Positions 14,045 through 20,740 of a stretch of 27,986 bases of DNA are shown in pieces (within the stretch, counting starts at the first letter, position 1; every line of letters begins with the position of its first letter). The notes under the pieces were generated by a model, which saw only the letters and a program-made list of their open reading frames with translations, was not told the DNA's origin and did no database searches. The DNA lies in the IMG/VR virus record IMGVR_UViG_3300036770_001400, positions 1 to 27,986 of that record, one strand, 5' to 3'. Made by a program: the position numbers and the translations under genes. The stretch comes from a virus.

Positions 14045-14709
14045 TGAAAAGTAGTTGGGATTCGACTAAACCAAGAAGTAAGTATCATTTTCGTAATGAT
14101 TACTTTGACCCTGAGTTTGATAAGGTTATCAAACTAGGAAAATTCAAACTTGACGTAACTAAAGAAGTTGAAGAACTTGTAGCAAAATCTAAGCCTGCTA
14201 CATGGAGAACTAGGGGTGCTGTCGGTAAATCTAGACCAGAAGAAGAACTAGCGTCAGAAGATTATGATTTAGAACGTTTTGGATATGGGAAAGATTATCA
14301 AATTACTCATCTTAATTGGGATATACCTGAAGTACTTCAGAAAGTCAGCAAATTATTTGCACTAGATGACTGTATGAATCGTATTCATGTTCAGAAACCC
14401 GGTGAAGTTTGGAATTTGCATTTGGACAAATTAGAAAAATGGAATCCCGAAAATCCTGACAGTATCATTAGGATTCAGGTAGCATTGACTGATTGGCAAC
14501 CAGGGCAGTTTTGGAGTTATGGAAACTATCAGCATAGCATGTGGAAAGTAGGGGAAGTAACTTCATTTGATTGGCAAAACTTGCCACACAGTACTGCAAA
14601 TGCTAGTCATTACCCTAGAGTTACCTTTCAAATTACAGGGGTAAAAACATCTCAAACTGAGTTATTCTTGGCTGAACTAGCGTCTATTAATGAATACGAA
14701 ATTAGATAA
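14044..14709 (+). CDS. 2-oxoglutarate/Fe(II) oxygenase-like protein
   Basis: A 221-residue protein with an apparent double-stranded beta-helix iron site: H126-L-D128 in WNLHLDKLE, H182 in LPHSTANASHY, and Arg192 (PRVTFQITG) as the probable 2-oxoglutarate ligand. The surroundings (IHVQKPGEVWNLHLD, then RIQVALTDWQPGQFW) are reminiscent of aspartyl/asparaginyl beta-hydroxylase-type enzymes. Several 2OG-Fe(II) oxygenases of unknown role are known from T4-like cyanophages. It uses the TAATG overlap with the sulfotransferase-like gene and ends the transporter operon. A late-type promoter overlaps its stop codon. Confidence 0.7.
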   Translation: MKSSWDSTKPRSKYHFRNDYFDPEFDKVIKLGKFKLDVTKEVEELVAKSKPATWRTRGAVGKSRPEEELASEDYDLERFGYGKDYQITHLNWDIPEVLQKVSKLFALDDCMNRIHVQKPGEVWNLHLDKLEKWNPENPDSIIRIQVALTDWQPGQFWSYGNYQHSMWKVGEVTSFDWQNLPHSTANASHYPRVTFQITGVKTSQTELFLAELASINEYEIR

Positions 14710-14712
14710 ATA
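14705..14712 (+). promoter_or_regulatory. Late-type promoter before the small gene and zincin
   Basis: GATAAATA overlaps the end of the oxygenase gene. The expected transcript start is near 14718, giving an 18-nt leader that carries AAAGGGG about 7 nt before the ATG at 14736. The octamer and distance are identical to those before TctA. Confidence 0.55.
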
Positions 14713-14735
14713 CATGTATCTAAAGGGGTATTACA

Positions 14736-14969
14736 ATGGCTATTATAAACAAGTATGAGTCTAGTAACGGAGATGATTTCCGTACATTTGATGATTGGTT
14801 ACGAACAACACTATTTGAAGAATACGAAAAATTTAAAGACACGGTAACATTTCCTAGTCCTGAGTATCAAACATACTACGAGAATTGGATTAAGTCTGAA
14901 AAGATTACAAAACACACTGTGTTAGAAGATGGTGTTGAAGTATCTGTTACTTATTATCCTGTAGAATGA
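14736..14969 (+). CDS. Small acidic hypothetical protein (77 aa)
   Basis: A 77-residue protein with a strong ribosome site (AAAGGGG). It is rich in Asp, Glu, Tyr and Trp, with no membrane segment or Cys. Its stop overlaps the ATG of the zincin gene, so the two are translated together and it might be a partner, regulator or inhibitor of the peptidase; nothing in the sequence proves this. No family is recognised. Confidence 0.72.
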   Translation: MAIINKYESSNGDDFRTFDDWLRTTLFEEYEKFKDTVTFPSPEYQTYYENWIKSEKITKHTVLEDGVEVSVTYYPVE

Positions 14970-15655
14970 GATATAAAGAATTCATAGTCGAAAAGAAAAA
15001 GAGAAAGAAATCTAGTAGATATTTCTTTCCCGGATATGCCTATTTTGGTGGTTCTGATTCTGGCGAAGCCGGCGACGGCGGTGGCGGAGAAAGTATGTAC
15101 GAGAGTCCTGAACTTGAATTGGCTAAGAGACTGCCTAGCCTTGAAAAGCATGACTATGATACTATTGATAAATTAATGCGAAAGATTAGTGCTAAACATA
15201 AGATAACAGGTAAAGCACTGCACGATTTATTTGTTAAGAAATATAAAAAGACCCCTGACAATTGGATTAAAGGTAAACTTGATGAAGTCGATAATCCAGA
15301 TCCTGACTTAGATAAAGAAGTGCAGAAGTTTGCACAATGGGCAGCAAAAAAGTTAAATCTACAAAACATACCCAAGATTGAACTTAGCATGGATACTAAA
15401 GAGGCTCAACAAGGGCATCATACTGGATCACACACTGAAGGTTCAGACAGTGTTTGGGTATACAGTGCTAACCGTAATCTTGTCGATATATTAAGAACAG
15501 TATTCCACGAACTAGTACACGTTCGTCAGGGTGAATTGGGTATGATAAAACCTGGTGATAGTTATCCCGGCAGCCCAATTGAAGCAATGGCAGATATGCT
15601 CGCCGGTAAGTACATTAAAATATACGGCGAAAAAAATAGACATATATTCCAATAA
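14966..15655 (+). CDS. Zincin metallopeptidase with capsid-targeting-like leader
   Basis: A 229-residue protein. Residues 1-9 (MRYKEFIVE) match the capsid-targeting-like pattern with I-V-E as the presumed prohead-protease site, followed by a basic patch KKKRKK. Residues about 18-45 are Gly/Tyr-rich (RYFFPGYAYFGG, then GDGGGGES). Residues about 110-229 contain the peptidase: FHELVHVRQ gives the zinc ligands H181 and H185 with Glu182, and PIEAMADMLAG about 20 residues later supplies the third ligand Glu206. This is the HExxH...E (gluzincin-like) arrangement. If the leader works as in T4, the enzyme would be packed in the head and injected with DNA, where it could cleave a host target. The target is unknown. 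Confidence 0.82.
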   Translation: MRYKEFIVEKKKRKKSSRYFFPGYAYFGGSDSGEAGDGGGGESMYESPELELAKRLPSLEKHDYDTIDKLMRKISAKHKITGKALHDLFVKKYKKTPDNWIKGKLDEVDNPDPDLDKEVQKFAQWAAKKLNLQNIPKIELSMDTKEAQQGHHTGSHTEGSDSVWVYSANRNLVDILRTVFHELVHVRQGELGMIKPGDSYPGSPIEAMADMLAGKYIKIYGEKNRHIFQ

Positions 15656-15657
15656 CG

Positions 15658-15686
15658 TTGACAACATTCTGATTCTCTGTTAGACT
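15658..15686 (+). promoter_or_regulatory. Sigma-70-type promoter before tilS
   Basis: Perfect -35 TTGACA (15658-15663), 17-bp spacer, then TAGACT (15681-15686, 4 of 6). Transcription would begin near 15693, the A of the tilS ATG, so the message may be leaderless; no Shine-Dalgarno sequence is present before the ATG. Confidence 0.6.
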
Positions 15687-15692
15687 ACTCAG

Positions 15693-16286
15693 ATGTTTAG
15701 ATTACTGTTTCCTTTGCCTAAAGAAATTACCATTGCTCTTAGCGGTGGTGTAGATAGCGTTGCTATTACTGATTTCTTATCCAAAAAACATAAGGTCACA
15801 TGTGCCTTTTTTCATCATGGAACGGAAAACAGTGAACGTGCATTTGAGTTTGTATCCAAATTCTGCACAAATAGAAATCTTCCCCTTTTTGTAGGTATGC
15901 TTACTGCCCAAAAGCCTGTTGACCTAAGTCCAGAAGAGTTTTGGCGCAACGAAAGATATAAATTTTTAGAACCATTAGGTACAGTTGTAACTGGTCATCA
16001 TTTAGATGATGTAGTTGAAACTTACTTATGGGCGTGTATGCATGGTACACCCAAACTTATCCCACGATTACGCAATAACGTTTTACGACCATTTTTAACA
16101 ACGAGGAAGTCCGAATTCGTTGACTGGTGTACACGTAAGGGTGTATCATGGTGTGAAGATACTAGTAATACAGATACTAAGTATACACGTAATATGATTC
16201 GACATAATCTTTTACCCGCCGCTTTGCAAGTCAATCCTGGTTTGCATACAATGGTAAAAAAATTAGTTGAAAAGGCTCAGCAATAA
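15693..16286 (+). CDS. tilS: Compact tRNA(Ile)-lysidine synthetase
   Basis: A 197-residue enzyme of the PP-loop ATPase family. It has SGGVDS (17-22), GHHLDDVVET (101-110, matching the AHHxDDQxET of TilS), VLRPFLTTRKSEF (130-142) and EDTSNTDTKYTRNMIRHNLLP (from 155), the TilS-specific signature. TilS changes C34 of the CAU anticodon of a minor tRNA-Ile to lysidine so that it reads AUA. The C-terminal domains of E. coli TilS (about 430 residues) are absent, leaving the catalytic core. This AT-rich phage uses ATA visibly often, so boosting AUA decoding is a sensible purpose. No phage tRNA gene is seen in this window. Confidence 0.9.
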   Translation: MFRLLFPLPKEITIALSGGVDSVAITDFLSKKHKVTCAFFHHGTENSERAFEFVSKFCTNRNLPLFVGMLTAQKPVDLSPEEFWRNERYKFLEPLGTVVTGHHLDDVVETYLWACMHGTPKLIPRLRNNVLRPFLTTRKSEFVDWCTRKGVSWCEDTSNTDTKYTRNMIRHNLLPAALQVNPGLHTMVKKLVEKAQQ

Positions 16287-16291
16287 CAGAC

Positions 16292-16296
16292 AGGAG
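16292..16296 (+). promoter_or_regulatory. Ribosome binding site deciding the dsbA start
   Basis: AGGAG stands 6 nt before the ATG at 16303. A longer frame from TTG at 16267 would overlap tilS and lacks a site, so 16303 is preferred. Confidence 0.7.
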
Positions 16297-16302
16297 AAAA
16301 TT

Positions 16303-16566
16303 ATGAGTGACGCACGTACATTTACAGGTGAAGCCAAGATCAAGTTGACGCAATTAGTCAATGAAGGTATGGCAGTAATGCATGAGATTGAAACATTGCA
16401 AGGTGGTCTTACTGATACTATTAAAGCAGTAGCAGAAGAACTTGAAGTAAAGCCTAGCGTATTGAAGAAAGCAATTCGTATTGCACATAAAGCAAGTCTT
16501 GGACAGACTAATAAAGAACACGAAGAACTTAATAACGTCCTAGAGGCGGTTGGCAAAACTCTGTGA
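16303..16566 (+). CDS. dsbA: DsbA-like double-stranded DNA-binding protein
   Basis: An 87-residue helical protein matching T4 DsbA in size and in pattern: NEGMAVMHEIETLQ, then DTIKAVAEELEVKPSVLKKAIRIAHKASL (residues about 38-66), ending in LEAVGKTL. T4 DsbA binds double-stranded DNA and influences transcription from late promoters. The position directly before the DNA polymerase block fits a regulatory gene of the replication and late-transcription region. The start at 16303 has a strong AGGAG. Recognition is from memory of the family pattern rather than alignment. Confidence 0.72.
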   Translation: MSDARTFTGEAKIKLTQLVNEGMAVMHEIETLQGGLTDTIKAVAEELEVKPSVLKKAIRIAHKASLGQTNKEHEELNNVLEAVGKTL

Positions 16567-16856
16567 ACGATATATTAATTGGCATTTATAATTGGATTAG
16601 AGAAGATTGGGTATCAAATCGACTAAGATTTGTTATCGAAGTTCTTGCTTGGGCAATTAGTATTGGCTGTTCTTTTGTTGTAGCCATAACTGTTCCCAAT
16701 GTCCCATTTATTATGCTTTATCCTTTGTGGATCGCAGGTTGTTCTATGTACGCATGGGCTGCATGGAATAGAAAATCATTTGGAATGCTAGCCAACTATT
16801 TGTTGCTTACTGCAATTGATACGATTGGTTTATTTAGAATACTAAACAACAATTAA
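16563..16856 (+). CDS. Small inner-membrane protein (97 aa)
   Basis: It starts with GTG at 16563, overlapping the dsbA stop. The protein has about three membrane segments (about 23-43, 49-69, 75-92), preceded by the amphipathic NWIREDWVSNRLRF. I have an impression that a similar small membrane protein is encoded beside replication genes in other marine T4-like phages. One possibility is anchoring replication at the membrane. The polymerase gene begins 1 nt after its stop. Confidence 0.72.
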   Translation: MNDILIGIYNWIREDWVSNRLRFVIEVLAWAISIGCSFVVAITVPNVPFIMLYPLWIAGCSMYAWAAWNRKSFGMLANYLLLTAIDTIGLFRILNNN

Positions 16857-16857
16857 T

Positions 16858-19566
16858 ATGTCATATATTGATGCCATCCACGACAGAGATAGTGACAGAA
16901 TATTTGTAGTAGAACGTATGCCTGATGGTAAACGTACATACAAAGAATATCCTGCCAACTATACATTTTATTACACTGACCCTAAGGGTAAATTTCGTAG
17001 TCTATACGGTGACCCTGTAAGTCGTTTCAGCACACGCAAGCGTGGTGAGTTTGAGAAAGAGAAACGAATCCATGCTAATAAGAAATTGTTTGAATCGGAT
17101 ATCAATGTTGTATTCCGATGCCTAAGTGAAAATTACTTAAAGGTAGAGCCTCCAAAACTCCATACAGTTTTCTTTGACATTGAGGTTGACTTTGATCCGG
17201 AAAAAGGCTTTAGCCCAACGTCGGATCCGTTCAATCCGGTTACAAGTATCTCAATGTACTTGGATTGGCTTGATCAACTCATCACGCTTGTTATCGCTCC
17301 CAAACACATGAGTACAGAAACGGCAAAAGAAATTTGTAACGAATTTGAAAATTGCCTATTATTCAAGTCTGAGAAAGAAATGTTTGATACATTCTTTCAA
17401 TTGATTGAAGATGCTGATATTCTAACTGGTTGGAACTCAGAAGGATACGATATACCATATATGGTTAATCGTGTTACTAGAGTAATGAGTAAGGATGATA
17501 CACGCAAGTTTTGCTTGATGGGGCAACTACCTAAGCCAAGAACTTATGAACGTTTCGGCAAAGAAGAAACAACATATGATTTGGTTGGTCGTGTTCATAT
17601 GGACTACTTGCAATTGTATAAGAAGTATAACTATGAAAGTCGCCATAGTTATAAACTAGACTTCATTGGTGAGATGGAAGTCGGTGAAAATAAGACACAA
17701 TATGAAGGTACTCTTGACCAGTTGTATAACAAAGACTTCAAACGTTTTATTGAATACAATCGCCAAGATACAATGCTTCTTGTTAAGATTCATAACAAAC
17801 TTAAGTTTTTAGATTTGGCTAATGCACTAGCACATGAAAATACTGTGCTATTGCCAACTGTCATGGGGTCTGTTGCAATGATTGAAATGGCAATCATGAA
17901 CGAGGCTCATGAACGCGGTATGGTAGTACCCGATAAACGACGAAAGGACATGCATAGTGATGAACAACAAGCGGCAGGTGCCTATGTTGCTACGCCCAAA
18001 AGGGGCATACATGAGTGGGTCGGAGCAGTGGACATCAACTCGCTCTATCCCTCGACTATTAGAGCCCTCAACATGGCTCCCGAGACAATCGTTGGACAAG
18101 TCAGACAAACACTCACCGAGCAATACATGCATGAAAAAGGGAGACGGTTGGCTAGTGAAAAGAAACGAGCAAAAGACGATGACGAAGTAACTGGTAGTAT
18201 CTTGTGGGAAGGATTGTTTGGTAGTTTAGAATACACAGCAATCATGAACCAAGAACGGGGTACTATGCTTACACTTGACTATGAAGATGGTCGCAGTGAA
18301 GAAATGTCAGCCGCTGAGATATGGAAACTTATCTTTGATAGTCATAAGCCTTATATCTTAAGTGCTAATGGTACAATCTTTAGATATGATACTGAAGGTG
18401 TGATTCCCGGTCTATTAACTCGCTGGTATTCAGAACGTAAAAGTATTCAAAAAGAAGCAAAAGCAGCCTATGGTACTGATATGTTTGAGTACTATGATAA
18501 ACGTCAGTTGGTTCGTAAGATTTTGTTGAACAGTGCTTATGGTGCATTGTTGAACGAGCATTGTCGTTTCTATGACAAACGTATTGGTCAAAGTGTAACT
18601 TTGTCGGGCCGACAGATTGTGCGACACATGATGAGCACCATCAATGAAGTTGTTGCTGGACAATATGATCATAATGGTCCTGCAATCGTATATGGCGATA
18701 CTGACAGTTGCTACTTTAGTGCATACCCCATCTTTAAAGAACAAATACAAAAAGGTGAGTTAGAGTGGAATAAAGAAGCATGCATTCAGGTATATGATGC
18801 TATTGCTGAACAGGCTAACGAGAGTTTCCCAGCATTTATGGAACGAGCATTTCATGCTCCTAGAAAGAACGGGGAAATCATTAAGGCTGGGCGTGAACTG
18901 ATTGGTGATCGCAGTATCTTTATCACTAAGAAACGTTACGCTATCAATATCTTTGATAAAGAAGGCAAACGCAAAGACACCAATGGTAAGATGGGCGATA
19001 TCAAGGCTATGGGTCTTGACTTGAAACGTGCTGATACTCCTAAATACGTACAAGAATTCTTAATGGATGTATTGACTATGGTTCTTGGTGGTAAGACTAG
19101 GGAAGATGTTATTGAACGTATCAAAGAGTTCAAGATTCAACTTGGTAAACAAGATAGTTGGACTAAAGGTAGCCCTAAGAGTGCTAACAAACTTACTTAC
19201 TATGAAGAACTTGAAAAGAACAGTAAGACTGGCAAGGCTAACATGCCCGGTCACGTTAGAGCGGCATTGAATTGGAACTATCTACGTAGAGTAAATGGTG
19301 ACAACTATTCAATGAAAATGGTTGACGGAATGAAAGTTATTGTATGTAAACTAAAACAGAATCCATTAGGGTTTACAAGTATTGCATATCCAACTGATGA
19401 ATTACGTTTGCCAAAATGGTTTTGTGAGTTACCATTTGATGACAATGAAATGGAACGCACATTGGTTGATGAAAAGATTGAAAACTTGTTAGGAGTATTG
19501 GGTTGGGACTTGCGTAGCAACACTGATACAAATAGCACGTTTGATGATCTATTCACATTTGGTTAA
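16858..19566 (+). CDS. 43: DNA polymerase, family B (T4 gp43 type)
   Basis: A 902-residue replicative polymerase, close to the 898 of T4 gp43. The exonuclease domain has FFDIEVDFD (D107, E109; Exo I), GWNSEGYDIP (D198; Exo II) and YNRQDTMLL (Y300, D304; Exo III). The polymerase domain has DINSLYPS (D392; motif A), K554-x3-N558-S-x-Y561-G (motif B) and YGDTDS (612-617, catalytic D614 and D616; motif C). All catalytic residues are intact, so proofreading and synthesis are expected. Two short stretches, about 17150-17330 and 17990-18130, use CTC, TCG, CCG and ATC codons more than the rest of the gene. The clamp gene follows after an 80-nt gap with its own promoter. Confidence 0.97.
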   Translation: MSYIDAIHDRDSDRIFVVERMPDGKRTYKEYPANYTFYYTDPKGKFRSLYGDPVSRFSTRKRGEFEKEKRIHANKKLFESDINVVFRCLSENYLKVEPPKLHTVFFDIEVDFDPEKGFSPTSDPFNPVTSISMYLDWLDQLITLVIAPKHMSTETAKEICNEFENCLLFKSEKEMFDTFFQLIEDADILTGWNSEGYDIPYMVNRVTRVMSKDDTRKFCLMGQLPKPRTYERFGKEETTYDLVGRVHMDYLQLYKKYNYESRHSYKLDFIGEMEVGENKTQYEGTLDQLYNKDFKRFIEYNRQDTMLLVKIHNKLKFLDLANALAHENTVLLPTVMGSVAMIEMAIMNEAHERGMVVPDKRRKDMHSDEQQAAGAYVATPKRGIHEWVGAVDINSLYPSTIRALNMAPETIVGQVRQTLTEQYMHEKGRRLASEKKRAKDDDEVTGSILWEGLFGSLEYTAIMNQERGTMLTLDYEDGRSEEMSAAEIWKLIFDSHKPYILSANGTIFRYDTEGVIPGLLTRWYSERKSIQKEAKAAYGTDMFEYYDKRQLVRKILLNSAYGALLNEHCRFYDKRIGQSVTLSGRQIVRHMMSTINEVVAGQYDHNGPAIVYGDTDSCYFSAYPIFKEQIQKGELEWNKEACIQVYDAIAEQANESFPAFMERAFHAPRKNGEIIKAGRELIGDRSIFITKKRYAINIFDKEGKRKDTNGKMGDIKAMGLDLKRADTPKYVQEFLMDVLTMVLGGKTREDVIERIKEFKIQLGKQDSWTKGSPKSANKLTYYEELEKNSKTGKANMPGHVRAALNWNYLRRVNGDNYSMKMVDGMKVIVCKLKQNPLGFTSIAYPTDELRLPKWFCELPFDDNEMERTLVDEKIENLLGVLGWDLRSNTDTNSTFDDLFTFG

Positions 19567-19574
19567 ATTAGTGA

Positions 19575-19603
19575 TTGACAAACGTAATAAAATCCACTAT
19601 TAT
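19575..19603 (+). promoter_or_regulatory. Sigma-70-type promoter before the clamp gene
   Basis: Perfect TTGACA (19575-19580), 17-bp spacer and TATTAT (19598-19603, 5 of 6). Transcription would start near 19610, giving a leader of about 37 nt with AAAGGA before the ATG at 19647. This is a strong early-type promoter by sequence. Confidence 0.75.
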
Positions 19604-19646
19604 ACACTATATTCTCGCCTAAATATTAAACATAAAAGGAACACAC

Positions 19647-20369
19647 ATGAAAGACAATTTACAGGATCTTATTCAACATACACATGGTTTAGGAGTCATT
19701 GACCTTATTAAGGTTAACGGCACTGACAAAGAAACACAGATTATCGCTGTCTCAGAAGATAAGAGTGTTGTAGTTATGGGAACTATGAAAACCCCTATGC
19801 CAGACTTCATCGGTACGTTTGGTATGCCTAACTTAGGCAAACTCAAAACTATTCTAGGTTTTGATGACTATGATGATAATGCAGTTATCAATGTTACACG
19901 CAATAAGGATGATGTTCCTACTGCTGTACACTTTGAAACTAAGGTAGGTGACTTTGTTAACGATTATCGATTGATGAGTAAGTCAATCGTTGAAGAAAAA
20001 ATTAAGAACGTTGCCTTTAAGGGTGCAAGTTGGAACGTAGAGTTTGAACCAACTGTTGCAGGTATCTTGCGCTTTAAGAAGCAAGCAAGTGCTAATAGTG
20101 AAGAGGACAAGTTTACTTGCAAAACTGATAAGGGTGATCTAAAAATTTATTTTGGTGAACCTTCAACACATAGCGGTAACTTTGTGTTTCATCCGGGTGT
20201 AAGTGGTTCATTGAGTCGTCCATGGATGTGGCCTGTTAAGGTATTCCAAGCAATTATGGACTTGCCCGGTGATAAGACTGTTCGTATTAGTGATCAGGGT
20301 GCTGCCGAAGTCACTGTTGACAGTGGTTTAGCAGTATATCGTTATCTTCTTCCCGCACAAGCAAAATGA
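19647..20369 (+). CDS. 45: Sliding clamp (T4 gp45 type)
   Basis: A 240-residue protein, near the 228 of T4 gp45. It carries the clamp-like pattern FIGTFGMPNLGKLKTILGF (about 54-72), corresponding to the T4 region with YDLNGFLGILSLV, and a C-terminal block VFQAIMDLPGDKTVRISDQG followed by AEVTVDSGLAVYRYLLP, which lines up with the last 45 residues of T4 gp45. The trimeric clamp tethers gp43 to DNA and, in T4, also activates late promoters together with gp33 and gp55. The position next to gp43 supports the call. The clamp-loader genes 44 and 62 are not in this window. The protein is divergent, so the assignment rests on pattern and context. Confidence 0.78.
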   Translation: MKDNLQDLIQHTHGLGVIDLIKVNGTDKETQIIAVSEDKSVVVMGTMKTPMPDFIGTFGMPNLGKLKTILGFDDYDDNAVINVTRNKDDVPTAVHFETKVGDFVNDYRLMSKSIVEEKIKNVAFKGASWNVEFEPTVAGILRFKKQASANSEEDKFTCKTDKGDLKIYFGEPSTHSGNFVFHPGVSGSLSRPWMWPVKVFQAIMDLPGDKTVRISDQGAAEVTVDSGLAVYRYLLPAQAK

Positions 20370-20737
20370 TTAAACAACTTACAGGCGTCCAAGGTATCAC
20401 TGTAGTAGGTGGTAGTAGTTCATATCCATATGTGAACATGAGCAATCCTAGCGCAGGTATGGTACGATTTAATGGTAACAATCAAAACTTTGAAGTCTAT
20501 GATGGTTCAAGTTGGATGACGTTTAGTGGTAATTATACTTCAATTGAATTAGATAGTGATGTTAGATCGTTGCTTGAATGGGCTAGGGCTAAACGTGCTG
20601 AAGAAGAGTACCTTGAAAAACAAGCCAAAAATAATCCTACTATCAAAGATTTAATTGATCAACGTAATGAAATTGATAATAAAATTACAATGGTTAAAAC
20701 ATTATTGCAGAGCGACTGTAAGGTTTGCCAAGTATAA
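20366..20737 (+). CDS. Small protein with fibre-like N-terminal module and helical tail
   Basis: A 123-residue protein that overlaps the clamp stop by 4 nt. Residues about 24-55 (PSAGMVRFNGNNQNFEVYDG, then SSWMTF) look like the short beta module found in many phage tail fibre and baseplate proteins. Residues about 60-115 form charged helices, and the end contains CKVC. A structural module inside the replication block is odd; it may be a mobile cassette or a protein of another role. No name can be given. Confidence 0.7.
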   Translation: MIKQLTGVQGITVVGGSSSYPYVNMSNPSAGMVRFNGNNQNFEVYDGSSWMTFSGNYTSIELDSDVRSLLEWARAKRAEEEYLEKQAKNNPTIKDLIDQRNEIDNKITMVKTLLQSDCKVCQV

Positions 20738-20740
20738 TCT

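Noticed and set aside
17957-18190. Overlapping plus-strand frame inside gp43
   Set aside because: It has no ribosome site and lies over the conserved motif A; its apparent openness follows from the unusual codon use there.
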